From the NCBI GenBank assembly GCA_019057795.1, contig JAHLWS010000080.1, positions 59,172 to 123,171 of the forward strand: 64,000 bases of DNA, given 5' to 3'. The stretch comes from Promethearchaeota archaeon (GTDB taxonomy: Archaea; Asgardarchaeota; Lokiarchaeia; Sigyniarchaeales; SOKP01). Shown piece after piece: positions 1-9,498 of the stretch (positions are counted from its first letter, which is position 1; every line of letters starts with the position of its first letter). The notes under the pieces are model-generated. The model saw nothing but the letters and a program-made list of their open reading frames with translations, was not told the origin of the DNA and ran no database searches. The translations under genes and the position numbers were made by a program.

Positions 1-2
1 TT

Positions 3-3000
3 TCTTCTGAAACTGACCCGTACCTAACAGATTATTACATTAACGGCTCAGGAGACAATCAAAACGTTAGAATTTACGCTTTAAATAGTTCGGAAACAAA
101 TGAGAATAATCAAGGTTTTTTTGAAATTCCTTCTATGTCAGTTACTGATACGACATATCTCACATATGGAAATTTCAACTTCACTTTCCAGAATAATTAC
201 ACAGCAGATCACGTAATAGAAGACACAAGCGCGTTAGACGCAAGAGAATTCATAAAATTTACTTATAATACTAGTTTATCCTCAATGAATGTGAATACTG
301 GAGAGATTCTCAATGAGCCTATCAATTTAGACTGGCTTGTCGATGGAAATCCTGATACAAATATTGAATTAAATTCTTCTTCGAGCGGAGAATTAAATTT
401 TACGATCGATTCAAGTTTTGCAGGTACATCATATATTAGTGGGAGTCCATCAATTAACCTCGCGTTTAATAGATCTTTTATATTAGGCTTAATTTCAACT
501 TTTTCAAGCAGTATTGATTTGGATGCTTATTTAACCTTAAAAATGTTTAATATATCTGACTCCACTTGGATAAACGTTACGGAAACGATGTTTATAAATA
601 GCAGTTTAGGCACTCAATTAATTGAAAACCGATACGTTAACGAAAACTTAAACTATATTAACTCCTCCGATATTAGTAAGATACAATTCTACTTACAAAG
701 CTTTGATAGCAATGACTTTGTCCTTACCTTAAGAGAATTTAAATTAGAGTCCACTTACGCGTTTGATTTACCTATTACCAATAGTGAATATGTCGCTTTA
801 GAGTTTGATTTGAAGGGAGAAAGTTCGGCAGTAAACGGTTTTTACGCTTGGATAAGAACATTGAATCTTACTGAAGCCCTTAACGCAGAACTAAATATAA
901 CCTTATACGAAGCTAATTCAACAATAACGAGAACTCAAGCTAATTTAAATAATTTAAAACCTAACAACACTAAATTAATCGATTCAATAATAATTGATTA
1001 TCGCGATTATCATGGAGATTCTTTATCCTATTTCGAATTTAACCAAGCGAATACTCAAAATCTAAAACTCTATAATTATTTCATAGTAATTAAATCAAAT
1101 CGTTCAGAACAAATATATAGCTTAGTAACACTTCCTGAATCTACTTATGGTGATCCAGACTCTACAGTAGATCATCAATTAAGAACAACTAATGACGATG
1201 GTCTAACCTGGAATGTTGCCACAAAACAAGTGACTCCAGGAGGCTACAAGTCCGAAGAATTAGATGCAGCAGCTTTTAAATTAAATGTAACGCGCGGATA
1301 TATGCCTTCTGACTTTATAAATCCTGACGATAATCAAGATACGCTAAAAATACAAGATATTCCAATAGAAAATCAAAAAATCAGCGATCCTCCTTACGAT
1401 GTAAGCTCATCGTTAGAATGGGGATTAGGGCAATGGAAGAACAACTTTACAGTTGAAATTGTCAATAATAGTTTACACAATTTCCAAATAGACCTCACAT
1501 GGAATAATAGTATTATTCAAGGGTTTAAATTCAACGTTACGTATACAGTAAAGGGTTATTGGGTAGAAAGCGCGAATAGTTATTATAAGGTATCATACGA
1601 TACAATTCCAAGGTGGAATTTAAATTATACACTAGATTTAGGTAATATAAATCTTGATAATTGGGATTTCCATGAATTTTGGTTTGTATATCCCAACGAT
1701 TGGGATGCAAAGAACCTGACTAATCCAAATTACGATGAAATTTACGAAGAAGTGATAAATAGCACAGGAGGAGAGACTAATTTTGACGCTAACCCATCGT
1801 ATGATTTTACAGCGATTAATAACGCCACAGTTAACGATATTGACGGAATATACTCTCTTAATTTAACGAGTAGCAACCTTATACATGAGATGCACAGTTA
1901 CATAAATTACAATGGAATTTTATGGGAGACAAATGGATTTATGTATGGAGATAATATATCTGTAGAAGTTGCTATCCAAGGCCCCGGCGGCATACCGCCC
2001 ACAAACGGTAATGCAAATGTTACATTGTTTTATCCAGATAATAGTACCATATTTCCAGGAGCAGAAAGGAATTCATCAGCAGGAGTGATTAAAAGTAATT
2101 CGCTTGTATATGATTTCAATAACCAAACTATTTTAAATGTTACCAAAGATACGCCTCTCCTTGGAAATTATTATTTAGGCTATTTCTGGGAAAACGGTTC
2201 CGCAGTTGGATGTAAGAAACTGAAATTATATATAGACACTTATGATGTTAATATGAATAGTTTATTCTACGAACCAATCTTGAATCAAAACGTCCTTGAC
2301 GGCATTGTAGACAAGGTTTATGAAAGTTATTCAATGTTAATTGGTACAATAAATGTAACCGATGAAAAATATTATCCAGACTTTTACGCGGTTAATAATT
2401 CTGATATAAATCAACAATTTATTTACGAAATAAACAATGAAAAGATACCAATATTAGTAAAAACCTTTTTACAAAATGAAACTCTTCTAAATCCCGATGA
2501 AGATATCAAAATAAGCGCAACAATTCAAAATTTGCACGATTTTGTCGATTTGGAAGTTAAATTAAAAGTTCAATTAGTGTCTTTGGTTAACGAAGAATGG
2601 ATAATTGCCGAAAAGTATACGGATGTAAAAACTCTAAATATAAGGGGAGATCCTAACGGTGCTGATACGCAAGAATTTTCCGTAAATCTTACAATACCGA
2701 CTCTTCAAGCAGACGGAGTTTGGCAAGGCGTAAACGCGCCCGTTAGAAAAGGAGGAGCTAAAACAATATTTACGGTCTATTTTGAATACGCTGGAGAAAG
2801 TCATGAAGTTGATACTTTTGAAAGTAATGAGTATTCTTTATTAATTAATAGCACTCAAAATGTATTTGAAGGGTACATTATAACTTTAAAATACGACGAG
2901 GAAATTACAGGAGCTTCTATATTAAAACCGTTTGAAAGAGAAGCGTGCCAATACATGCCCGATCATCAAACAACAATTGTTGTAAATATTTATGATAAAA

Positions 3001-4031
3001 ACTTCGTAAGCAGTTATAATCAATTTAATGAATCATTTTCCTTGAAAATAAATAGTCAATTCTCTGATATCGTTATTAATCCTCAAACACCAATTTACGG
3101 ACAAAAATTTTACATTAGTTCTGTGTTAACGACCGAATTCGGCGATGAAATTCCAAACAAGAAGGTGACTTGCCAATATTTTAATAGTGGTTTATGGGAA
3201 AACATTTCATCTCAAATTTCGGGTGCTAATGGAGTATCAAGCTTTGAAATTGATACTCTATCGCTACCACGTGAAGATGACCTTCTATTTAGGCTTACTT
3301 GGCAAGGAGAACAATATATTTTAGAGAACTCGCAAAACATTTCTGTGTCTATATACAAAGTATCTAACAACTTATCGTTGGGAATTGTATCGAACGTAAA
3401 TCAGATTATAAGAAACGGTAAAACAACAATTACAATAACATTAAATAATATTGGCGATTCAGAATTAACAATTTCTAATTCTAGTATATCTATTATAATC
3501 GATCCTTCTTTAACATATAGCATTGTTGAGATAAAACATTTAATATTAAACAACTTACAGCCGGGAGAATCTACAGACATAATAATATCAATAGAGATTC
3601 CAGCTATAAATCAGATGACGATTACAGTATCAGTAGAAGCAACTAACGAATTAACAAAAGAGAATATAACCGTTCAAGCGTTAAAAACTTTTAAAATTTA
3701 TGACATACCTCTTGCAAATTATATCACCGTTTTCTTTACGGTAATTGTGATCGGTATTTTTGCGTTATTATGGGGCGTAATGTACTTATATGTCAAAAGA
3801 ACTACGAAGAAAATTGAAACTCCTATCGAAGAACCTTCTAAGAAAAAACCAAGAAGAGGAAGGTATGTAAGTGTAAGTGAATTACCCAAAGAAGAACCTA
3901 AAAAAATGCCGGCAAAAAAACCAAGTAAAAAATTATCTAAAAAACAGAAAAAAAAAGAAATTAAGACAGAAAAGCCTGCAACAGATTTAGATTCTTTATT
4001 AGAAGAAAAAGGTCTTAAAGATAAAAAATAA
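3..4031 (+). CDS. Large membrane-anchored surface protein, 5' end outside window
   Basis: The reading frame is open to the left edge of the window, so the first in-frame ATG at 135 is probably internal and the gene is partial at its 5' end. The visible part is over 1300 residues, very rich in Asn, Ser and Thr with many N-x-S/T sequons, as in archaeal N-glycosylated extracellular proteins. Near the C-terminus is one membrane helix (YITVFFTVIVIGIFALLWGV), followed by a strongly basic tail rich in Lys and Pro that should lie in the cytoplasm. This gives a type I topology with a huge extracellular part, including a late segment resembling Ig/CARDB-like beta domains (NNIGDSELTISNSS). A role in the cell surface or S-layer is inferred; no catalytic motif is visible. 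The next gene is convergent. Confidence 0.8.
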   Translation, partial: SSETDPYLTDYYINGSGDNQNVRIYALNSSETNENNQGFFEIPSMSVTDTTYLTYGNFNFTFQNNYTADHVIEDTSALDAREFIKFTYNTSLSSMNVNTGEILNEPINLDWLVDGNPDTNIELNSSSSGELNFTIDSSFAGTSYISGSPSINLAFNRSFILGLISTFSSSIDLDAYLTLKMFNISDSTWINVTETMFINSSLGTQLIENRYVNENLNYINSSDISKIQFYLQSFDSNDFVLTLREFKLESTYAFDLPITNSEYVALEFDLKGESSAVNGFYAWIRTLNLTEALNAELNITLYEANSTITRTQANLNNLKPNNTKLIDSIIIDYRDYHGDSLSYFEFNQANTQNLKLYNYFIVIKSNRSEQIYSLVTLPESTYGDPDSTVDHQLRTTNDDGLTWNVATKQVTPGGYKSEELDAAAFKLNVTRGYMPSDFINPDDNQDTLKIQDIPIENQKISDPPYDVSSSLEWGLGQWKNNFTVEIVNNSLHNFQIDLTWNNSIIQGFKFNVTYTVKGYWVESANSYYKVSYDTIPRWNLNYTLDLGNINLDNWDFHEFWFVYPNDWDAKNLTNPNYDEIYEEVINSTGGETNFDANPSYDFTAINNATVNDIDGIYSLNLTSSNLIHEMHSYINYNGILWETNGFMYGDNISVEVAIQGPGGIPPTNGNANVTLFYPDNSTIFPGAERNSSAGVIKSNSLVYDFNNQTILNVTKDTPLLGNYYLGYFWENGSAVGCKKLKLYIDTYDVNMNSLFYEPILNQNVLDGIVDKVYESYSMLIGTINVTDEKYYPDFYAVNNSDINQQFIYEINNEKIPILVKTFLQNETLLNPDEDIKISATIQNLHDFVDLEVKLKVQLVSLVNEEWIIAEKYTDVKTLNIRGDPNGADTQEFSVNLTIPTLQADGVWQGVNAPVRKGGAKTIFTVYFEYAGESHEVDTFESNEYSLLINSTQNVFEGYIITLKYDEEITGASILKPFEREACQYMPDHQTTIVVNIYDKNFVSSYNQFNESFSLKINSQFSDIVINPQTPIYGQKFYISSVLTTEFGDEIPNKKVTCQYFNSGLWENISSQISGANGVSSFEIDTLSLPREDDLLFRLTWQGEQYILENSQNISVSIYKVSNNLSLGIVSNVNQIIRNGKTTITITLNNIGDSELTISNSSISIIIDPSLTYSIVEIKHLILNNLQPGESTDIIISIEIPAINQMTITVSVEATNELTKENITVQALKTFKIYDIPLANYITVFFTVIVIGIFALLWGVMYLYVKRTTKKIETPIEEPSKKKPRRGRYVSVSELPKEEPKKMPAKKPSKKLSKKQKKKEIKTEKPATDLDSLLEEKGLKDKK

Positions 4032-4092
4032 AAATAAAATCTACTTTTTTTAATATTCTTTTAAAATTTTTTCTAAAAAAGAGGAAATAAAA

Positions 4093-4446
4093 TTATATCT
4101 TTGAAATTGAAATTAGGTTTCTTTTTAGAAGACTTAGAGATGCTTTTCCGTCTAAACCTGCTAAAGCAATTAGGACAATTGCATCAGACTTGACGATTAC
4201 GACATAACCGCTTTCTAGATCGATAGTAGCTGTTTTAAATGCTCCTTTACCGATATCATTACCCATAGTGCCCGAAGCTTTTATTATAGCTACGCAAGTT
4301 TTTGCTATCGCACTGTGATCCATTTCTGTTATCGTTTGGCCAATAATGACTTTTCCTTGCAGATCAGAGGCTATTAAACCTTCGGTTTCAGGAACTATGT
4401 CAAATAATTCTGATAATTTTTTTTCAATAACTTTTTTATCTACCAT
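4093..4446 (-). CDS. Roadblock/LC7 domain protein
   Basis: The 117-residue protein is a single roadblock/LC7 fold: an N-terminal helix, then a strand pattern around GLIASDLQGKVI, a central helix (IAKTCVAIIKASGTMG), and paired strands (FKTATIDLESGYVVIVKSD, AIVLIALAG). Family members regulate small GTPases (MglB, LAMTOR, dynein light chain), and Asgard archaea carry many paralogues. It is transcribed away from a second roadblock gene at 4758, with about 310 bases between them. The partner GTPase is not in this window. The family call is firm; the cellular role is unknown. Confidence 0.85.
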   Translation of the reverse strand: MVDKKVIEKKLSELFDIVPETEGLIASDLQGKVIIGQTITEMDHSAIAKTCVAIIKASGTMGNDIGKGAFKTATIDLESGYVVIVKSDAIVLIALAGLDGKASLSLLKRNLISISKI

Positions 4447-4757
4447 AAAAATACTACTCTTTATCTATATTAATTAATATAAATTTGAATTCTGAATTAG
4501 ATTACTCAAGTTAGTCTAAATAAATTCTTAAATATATATATATTTTAAAGAAATTTAAATTTATCAAAAATACAAAAAAAAAGCGAAAAAGTAACTTTTA
4601 AGTCTAAATAGCAATTCATTGATTTGTATTAATTAAGCAAAATTTTATTTTTATTATTTTAGTAATAATTTTTAAGCCTTTAGTTTATTATTATTATTAA
4701 ATATTATAGGTTATAGATCATAAAATCAGATAAAATAATAATGAGAGAGAAGTTAAA
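4447..4757. promoter_or_regulatory. Divergent promoter region between two roadblock genes
   Basis: This is about 310 bases of AT-rich DNA between two divergently transcribed roadblock genes. It holds an alternating AT run at about 4531-4546 that could supply TATA boxes on either strand. No ORF, clear operator palindrome or RNA structure was seen. The promoter call follows from gene orientation only. Confidence 0.4.
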
Positions 4758-5042
4758 TTGATTAATAGAAGAGAAGTCAAGGATATCATCAGAAAGTTTG
4801 AGGAACGCGAAGGAATTCGCGGGGTCATCATTTGCGATTCAAGCGGTTTACCAATAGATTCTAACATGAATATTGAAATAAGCGAAGAAATATCTGCTTA
4901 TGTAACATCTTTAATTGGGAAGGGTAAACAAGTCGTTAAAGCCTTAAAAGAAGGTGGTTTGAAATTCATACGTTTGGAGACATCTAAAGGCGAGACTATG
5001 ATAGCTTTAGAAGAGCAACTTATTCTAATTATCCTAAAATAA
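4758..5042 (+). CDS. Roadblock/LC7 domain protein, short
   Basis: A 94-residue protein starting at TTG (an ATG at 4741 is out of frame and closes after six codons). It shows the roadblock pattern: N-terminal helix REVKDIIRKFEEREGI, strand GVIICDSSGLPIDS, a central helix (EEISAYVTSLIGKGKQVV), then FIRLETSKGETMIALEEQLI. It is shorter than its divergent neighbour at 4093-4446, and the two differ clearly in sequence, so this is not a fresh tandem duplication. Such proteins dimerise and act as platforms or GAPs for Ras-like GTPases; Asgard archaea are known to be rich in both. The specific partner cannot be told from here. Confidence 0.8.
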   Translation: MINRREVKDIIRKFEEREGIRGVIICDSSGLPIDSNMNIEISEEISAYVTSLIGKGKQVVKALKEGGLKFIRLETSKGETMIALEEQLILIILK

Positions 5043-5114
5043 ATCAATCTTTTATTATTTTAATTTTATCAGTTATAGTCTTATTTTTAAATTTTTTAAA
5101 ATAAAAATCAGTTA

Positions 5115-5759
5115 TTAAAGAAAAAATTTCTTAAACATATTATACTTTCTTTCTTCCCCTATTGAAGTCAGATCCATATGTCCAGGGCAGACGAGAAAAT
5201 CGTCATTGAGGGATTTATTGTACATTATTTTATTTTTGATACTTGCGAACAAAAGATTTTGATCTCCTCCCTGGAAATCCGATCTTCCAATGCTCCCTCT
5301 GAATATTAAATCGCCCGAAAATAAAAGACCGTCAACATTTTTGCCGTTAAATTCCTTGACATCTGAAGAATAAAAGCATAATGACCCTGGGCTATGACCA
5401 GGCGTTTCTAATACGTGAAGGTTAATTTTTCCGATATTTATCGAATCACCCTCGACTAACCACCTATTAGCTTCCTTTTGGAAAGTCCCAGATTCGTGTT
5501 CTTTTCTACTATACATCAATGGTATTTGAAAATGGCGTATAATTTGTCCAACTCTAGTAGTGTGATCGAAGTGTCCGTGAGTTAGTAAAACTGCGATAGG
5601 TTTTCCTCCTATTTGTTCGATAGATTTAATAATAGTTTTTCCATCTCCACCTGGATCTATTACAACAATTTCTTTTGTTTCGTTAGAACCAAAGATGTAA
5701 CAATTGGTGGCTAAAGGTCCAACAACCAGCTTCTTGAAAATCATAAAGTCTTTGCTCAC
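5115..5759 (-). CDS. Metallo-beta-lactamase fold hydrolase (glyoxalase II-like)
   Basis: The 214-residue protein has the MBL metal site: THGHFDHT near residue 60, a distal GHSPGSL histidine, the ribbon aspartate in LLFSGDLIF, and a final CPGHMD histidine. The opening LVVGPLATNCYI and the order of motifs are typical of the glyoxalase II-like hydroxyacylglutathione hydrolase subgroup (MBL-fold thioester or sulfur-species hydrolases). The substrate is unknown, since archaea generally lack glutathione. The upstream start is GTG, with an alternative ATG five codons later. It stands alone on its strand, next to a wHTH gene. Confidence 0.85.
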   Translation of the reverse strand: MSKDFMIFKKLVVGPLATNCYIFGSNETKEIVVIDPGGDGKTIIKSIEQIGGKPIAVLLTHGHFDHTTRVGQIIRHFQIPLMYSRKEHESGTFQKEANRWLVEGDSINIGKINLHVLETPGHSPGSLCFYSSDVKEFNGKNVDGLLFSGDLIFRGSIGRSDFQGGDQNLLFASIKNKIMYNKSLNDDFLVCPGHMDLTSIGEERKYNMFKKFFL

Positions 5760-5851
5760 AAATTTGACAACTAAATTCTTTTATCTGAAAAAGGATGAAA
5801 GATAAAAAAAATGTTTACTAGGTTTTTGAGGTACAAAACGAAGTCTACAAT

Positions 5852-6139
5852 TTATTTATTATTTATTAGGGTATTAATCTCAACTAGCTTATTGTAAACA
5901 TCTAGACCCTTATCGGTTAGTTTAACATACTTTTTCTTGTTATTTTGTTCAATTGCGATGAGTCCTTTGTTAATTAAGTCTTCTTTTACCCTAAAAAACG
6001 AATTATAATAGCTAAATTTATTCAATTCGTTGTAAAAAGTATGCTTATCAGTTTTATAACCTTTAAATTGAATAAGGACTTCCAAAGTATCTCTAAAACC
6101 TTTCTTTTTCAAAAAATTTATTAAATCGTCAATAGTCAT
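5852..6139 (-). CDS. Small winged-helix DNA-binding protein
   Basis: The open frame runs further upstream to 6295, but that extension encodes a low-complexity Ile/Phe/Lys string. The better start is the ATG at 6139, which is preceded by a GGTAAGGGA ribosome-binding stretch. The resulting protein of about 95 residues (MTIDDLINFLKKKGF...) has a helix-turn-helix pattern and a wing (FRVKEDLINKGLIAIEQNNKKKYVKLTDKGLDVY) like MarR/PadR or archaeal wHTH regulators. The K-L-T-DKG-x-x-x-Y ending is typical of such wings. The target genes are unknown; the nearest divergent gene is the N-formylglutamate amidohydrolase-like gene at 6405. Confidence 0.65.
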   Translation of the reverse strand: MTIDDLINFLKKKGFRDTLEVLIQFKGYKTDKHTFYNELNKFSYYNSFFRVKEDLINKGLIAIEQNNKKKYVKLTDKGLDVYNKLVEINTLINNK

Positions 6140-6404
6140 TATATCCCTTACCTTAGTTAAATGGTAACATTTAATTTTACTTAAATGTAATAAAGTAAAA
6201 GTAACAAATTTAAAAAACGTTATGAAAATTTTTATTATTATATTAATGATAAACTGCAATGAGTTTAAAATTAAGCTCAGAATAATTAACGACATAAATG
6301 AATTCTTTTCTCTTTTAACTTAAAATACACCTTAAAAAAACTTAATTATGGACTTCTTAGCAATTTATCAAACTTTATAATTCGATGTTAATTTTTTATA
6401 TTGA

Positions 6405-7136
6405 ATGGATTTAAGTAGATATTTTGAAGCCGAAAAAGGCAATACACCGGTAATCTTATCGTGCCCTCACGGAGGCTATAAAAAGCCAAAAAGGATGCAA
6501 AACAAAATTACTGGGATGAAAATTGCAGACAAGAATACTTTCTTCATAGCAAAATTAATAATTAATCTACTTAAAGTAAAAAATGTCGATATATATTACA
6601 TTTTAAGTAAGATACATAGAAGTAAAATTGATTTAAACAGACCATTTCACTCAAAAAGTGCCTTTAATCATTCCTCTACCGAAGCCCAAAACATCTTTCG
6701 CGCTTATCACGACCAATTAAATAATTATGCTCAAGAGTGCGTTTTAAAGCACAATAGAGCTTTGATAATAGACTTTCACGGGTTTACGAAGCCTTACAAG
6801 GGATATCCTGACGTAATATTTGGCCACATCTTTGGCAAAACCCTTGATCTTCTTGAAAATTCAAAGGAACAAGATTGTAATAGATATTGGGGCTGTGCTC
6901 AATTACAAGACGAAATTTCTAAATATTTTGTGTTGGATGATGGATTAGCCCTAACAGATTTTAATCTATCCTATTCAGGAGGATACATTACGCATCAATT
7001 TTACAACAGAAGTAATGTTAGCGCTATTCAAATCGAAGTCGCAAAACAAATCCGCTTAGATTTTGATCGCACCAATGTTTTAGTCAAAGCAATAGCCAAC
7101 GCTATAATTAAATCAGTAAATAGAATAATAATCTAA
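6405..7136 (+). CDS. N-formylglutamate amidohydrolase-like hydrolase
   Basis: A 243-residue protein with the scattered signature of the FGase family: SCPHGG near residue 20, a short DLNRPF motif, DFHGF in the middle, and a late IQIEV followed by Arg. These supply zinc-binding histidines and substrate-binding arginines in that family (HutG, N-formylglutamate or N-formyl amino acid deformylation). No histidine-degradation genes are nearby, so the substrate need not be formylglutamate. The ATG start follows a short AT-rich leader. Family assignment is good; the reaction is inferred. Confidence 0.75.
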   Translation: MDLSRYFEAEKGNTPVILSCPHGGYKKPKRMQNKITGMKIADKNTFFIAKLIINLLKVKNVDIYYILSKIHRSKIDLNRPFHSKSAFNHSSTEAQNIFRAYHDQLNNYAQECVLKHNRALIIDFHGFTKPYKGYPDVIFGHIFGKTLDLLENSKEQDCNRYWGCAQLQDEISKYFVLDDGLALTDFNLSYSGGYITHQFYNRSNVSAIQIEVAKQIRLDFDRTNVLVKAIANAIIKSVNRIII

Positions 7137-7143
7137 TAGATTT

Positions 7144-7350
7144 TTATTTCCGAATAACATAATGAAAAATTGTAAAGAAAAAAAAGCCCGTAATAAAAAT
7201 TAATGTAACCATTATAGTTATAACAATTTGATACTCAACCCAATTACTAAAATTTCCAGTTGCAAGAAACGTAACGGAGAAAATTGTTGCGATTAAAAAG
7301 ATAATAAAAAGCGGTAGGGTTTTACATATTTCCTTAATTCGTTTATTCAT
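7144..7350 (-). CDS. Small two-helix membrane protein
   Basis: A 68-residue hypothetical protein with a basic N-terminus (MNKRIKEICK) and two hydrophobic helices, about residues 12-32 and 42-63, ending YVIRK. It lies between two genes with only eight bases to the convergent upstream gene. No family was recognised. Support is limited to the good membrane-protein composition and an ATG start, so it could be a chance ORF. Confidence 0.4.
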   Translation of the reverse strand: MNKRIKEICKTLPLFIIFLIATIFSVTFLATGNFSNWVEYQIVITIMVTLIFITGFFFFTIFHYVIRK

Positions 7351-7407
7351 TATTTATATTAATCTTTGTTTGATATTTAATATTTATATCGCATAAAGAA
7401 TGCTTAG

Positions 7408-8196
7408 TTACTTCTTATTTACAAATTTCAAAAAAGCTTTAACAACTATGTGAAACTTTGGATCAGGAACTACGGTTAAGTGATCTTTGCCTTGGATCTG
7501 AAAATGACAAGCTCCAGGAATCAATTCTGCTACTAATGTTTTGTTAGTCATCAATGCATCGTCAGATCCTAATACAGATAACACGGGTACTTTAATTTTT
7601 TTGAATGTTAATTTCATTTCTGAGAAAGATGTAAAAATATCGTCTACATCGCGAGCAAATCCCTCCATAACAGCAATTAAAGCTTTCAAATCTGCGCCCG
7701 TTAATTCAGCAAAGTTACGAAACTGTCTAGCTAAGGGATTTTTTACTTGTTTAACGCTTTCAGCTTTAAACGCGTTGATCATAGGTTTGTTAGATTGCTC
7801 CAACTGTTCACGGCTAATTTTAGAAGGAATAAATCCACCTAATACTACGCTTTTAACTCTATTGGGCTCATGTAGTAATAAACCGAATGTAATACTTCCG
7901 CCCATAGAATACCCAAAGAAGTTTGCCTTTTCAATAGACAAATGATCCATCAATTTCACAATATCTTCCATCATTTTTTTGCCATATTGAGCTGGACTCG
8001 TGGGTTTGTCGCTTTTTCCATGACCTCGGCAATCCACCAAAATTAACCTGTTATTATCTTTTAAAGTTCTAATCCAGTTTGTTAATCTCCAATTGAGTTC
8101 GATATTTGAGGCGAATCCATGGATCATTATCAAATCAGGACCGTTTCCTTCAATTTCGTAATATATTTTAACTCCTTCATTTTCAAAAAAGGGCAT
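7408..8196 (-). CDS. Alpha/beta-hydrolase fold esterase or lipase-like protein
   Basis: The 262-residue protein has the full alpha/beta-hydrolase plan: HGFASN oxyanion loop, the DCRGHGKSDKP loop typical of this group, nucleophile elbow GYSMGG with Ser near residue 97, an acid in VLGSDDALM, and the catalytic His in GKDHLTVVPD. The closest familiar proteins are soluble esterases, C-C bond hydrolases and peroxidase-like hydrolases. No genomic partner indicates the substrate. All three members of the triad are present, so it should be active in the cytoplasm. Confidence 0.85.
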   Translation of the reverse strand: MPFFENEGVKIYYEIEGNGPDLIMIHGFASNIELNWRLTNWIRTLKDNNRLILVDCRGHGKSDKPTSPAQYGKKMMEDIVKLMDHLSIEKANFFGYSMGGSITFGLLLHEPNRVKSVVLGGFIPSKISREQLEQSNKPMINAFKAESVKQVKNPLARQFRNFAELTGADLKALIAVMEGFARDVDDIFTSFSEMKLTFKKIKVPVLSVLGSDDALMTNKTLVAELIPGACHFQIQGKDHLTVVPDPKFHIVVKAFLKFVNKK

Positions 8197-8325
8197 TTTC
8201 GTTTATCCTAACTGTTTTATTCATAATTAATCTAAATTGTTTAAATTTTAATTACTCACATTATTTAAATAAGTTTATTTCTTCTTTCTATTTAGATTAC
8301 AATAAAAGAAAGGTAATTACTTCTT

Positions 8326-8871
8326 ATGATTGAAAAAGAATCTAAACAAAAGCAGAATTCTACAATTATAATGATAATAGGGATAATTTTCTCATTTCTT
8401 GGAATTTCATTTATGAGTATCCCGTTCCCAAATACAGTTGTGATTGAGAATTTAGGACAATTTGGTATCGCAGAAGGTGTAACATATACAATACACTATA
8501 ATTATCCAATGTTTTCAAATAATCAAAAACTAACTATTAGTCTAGGGGCAGTTAACAGTTCTTTTTCAATATTAGTACTTAATGATAACGACCACGGAGC
8601 TTGGATTAATGAACAAGGAGGATATCTCCCTTGTTACGCGGAACAGAATATTAGTGGAGTCTATAAAACCCTTCATCTAAATCAACCTTTTATTGGTGTT
8701 ATAAATATTATTATAACTGCTGAAACTTTATTAGAAATATATGGAACAATTCAAACAAACTATTCATCTCACTATGTTATGGAAGGGTTAATACCTTTAA
8801 TGATTGGAATTATTTTAGCAATATTTTTAGTATTACGGAAATATAGATTTAAAAAACCTAAGATAAAATAG
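8326..8871 (+). CDS. Hypothetical protein with two membrane anchors
   Basis: A 181-residue protein with a short charged N-terminus rich in Lys and Gln, a first membrane helix at about residues 14-34 (IIMIIGIIFSFLGISFMSIP), an extracytoplasmic domain of about 110 residues with N-glycosylation sequons (NSS, NIS, NYS), and a C-terminal helix (LIPLMIGIILAIFLVL) followed by a basic tail. The plan is common among uncharacterised Asgard membrane proteins. No function can be given. Confidence 0.6.
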   Translation: MIEKESKQKQNSTIIMIIGIIFSFLGISFMSIPFPNTVVIENLGQFGIAEGVTYTIHYNYPMFSNNQKLTISLGAVNSSFSILVLNDNDHGAWINEQGGYLPCYAEQNISGVYKTLHLNQPFIGVINIIITAETLLEIYGTIQTNYSSHYVMEGLIPLMIGIILAIFLVLRKYRFKKPKIK

Positions 8872-9172
8872 ATTTGAATTTCCACATTTTTTTTTTTATC
8901 TTATTGGAGTGTTTTTTAAGTTTTTGTCGATTTAAGACTCTTTTTATTGAAAATTTTCAAAAATTAGAAAATTTTTCAATCTGACTTTGTAGTTATGTTC
9001 ATTTATTTCCATATAAGTTAAACAGTTTTTAGAGACTCAAATTTATCTTAAAAAATAAATTAAAAATTTAAGAAGAAAATGAAATAAATAATAAAGTTTT
9101 TAAATGTCATCTCACAATAATATAATAATAGGGAATTTATTCCCACAAAAATAAAAGGTGATGTAAAAAAAA
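8872..9172. other. Intergenic region, no gene seen
   Basis: About 300 bases with a T-rich stretch just after the upstream stop (possible archaeal poly-T terminator at about 8887-8899), then AT-rich DNA. Near the right end is a strong Shine-Dalgarno site GGTGA at 9157-9161 serving the next gene. No ORF or repeat was recognised. Confidence 0.4.
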
Positions 9173-9388
9173 TTGATAAAATGTGAAAAATGTGGAAAAC
9201 ATCATGCGTTATATCACGATTGCAATCAGATTTCGATAAGTCATGGAGTAGTGTTTCAAGACGACCGAAAATGTTACGATTGGAATTGTTTTTTAACCAA
9301 AGCTTCAAGTATTTACAAGATTGAAGAACGAATCTTAGATAGTTATTTTAACGATTCAAAAGTTAACCCGTTATTCGCTTATGAATAA
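9173..9388 (+). CDS. Small Cys/His-containing protein
   Basis: A 71-residue protein starting at TTG, 11 bases after a clear AAAAGGTGATG ribosome-binding site. The N-terminus MIKCEKCGKHHALYHDC has a CxxC pair plus further His and Cys residues that could bind zinc; CYDWNCF follows later. The combination of SD site and cysteine pattern supports a real gene over the overlapping antisense ORF. The family is not recognised. A zinc-binding role is an inference. Confidence 0.55.
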   Translation: MIKCEKCGKHHALYHDCNQISISHGVVFQDDRKCYDWNCFLTKASSIYKIEERILDSYFNDSKVNPLFAYE

Positions 9389-9498
9389 ATTCGTTTGAAA
9401 GTTTTTATTATTTCCTTATTTTTATAACTTAACTAAAGAATTTTAACCTTTTAATTCAAAATAGATAATTTCTTATATTTTTTTTAAGACCAGTCATT

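Noticed and set aside
4725..4757. Short ATG frame at 4741 as start of the second roadblock gene
   Set aside because: It is out of frame and stops after six codons; the TTG at 4758 opens the domain.
5852..6295. Longer version of the wHTH protein starting at 6295
   Set aside because: The extension is a low-complexity Ile/Phe/Lys string; the start at 6139 has a good ribosome-binding site and gives a normal wHTH size.
7541..7945. Plus-strand ORF of 134 residues opposite the alpha/beta hydrolase
   Set aside because: It is the antisense shadow of a well-supported gene with all catalytic motifs, and has no family signature.
9060..9308. Minus-strand ORF of 82 residues
   Set aside because: It overlaps the small Cys-protein gene on the plus strand, which has a good SD site; this ORF has low-complexity composition and no SD.
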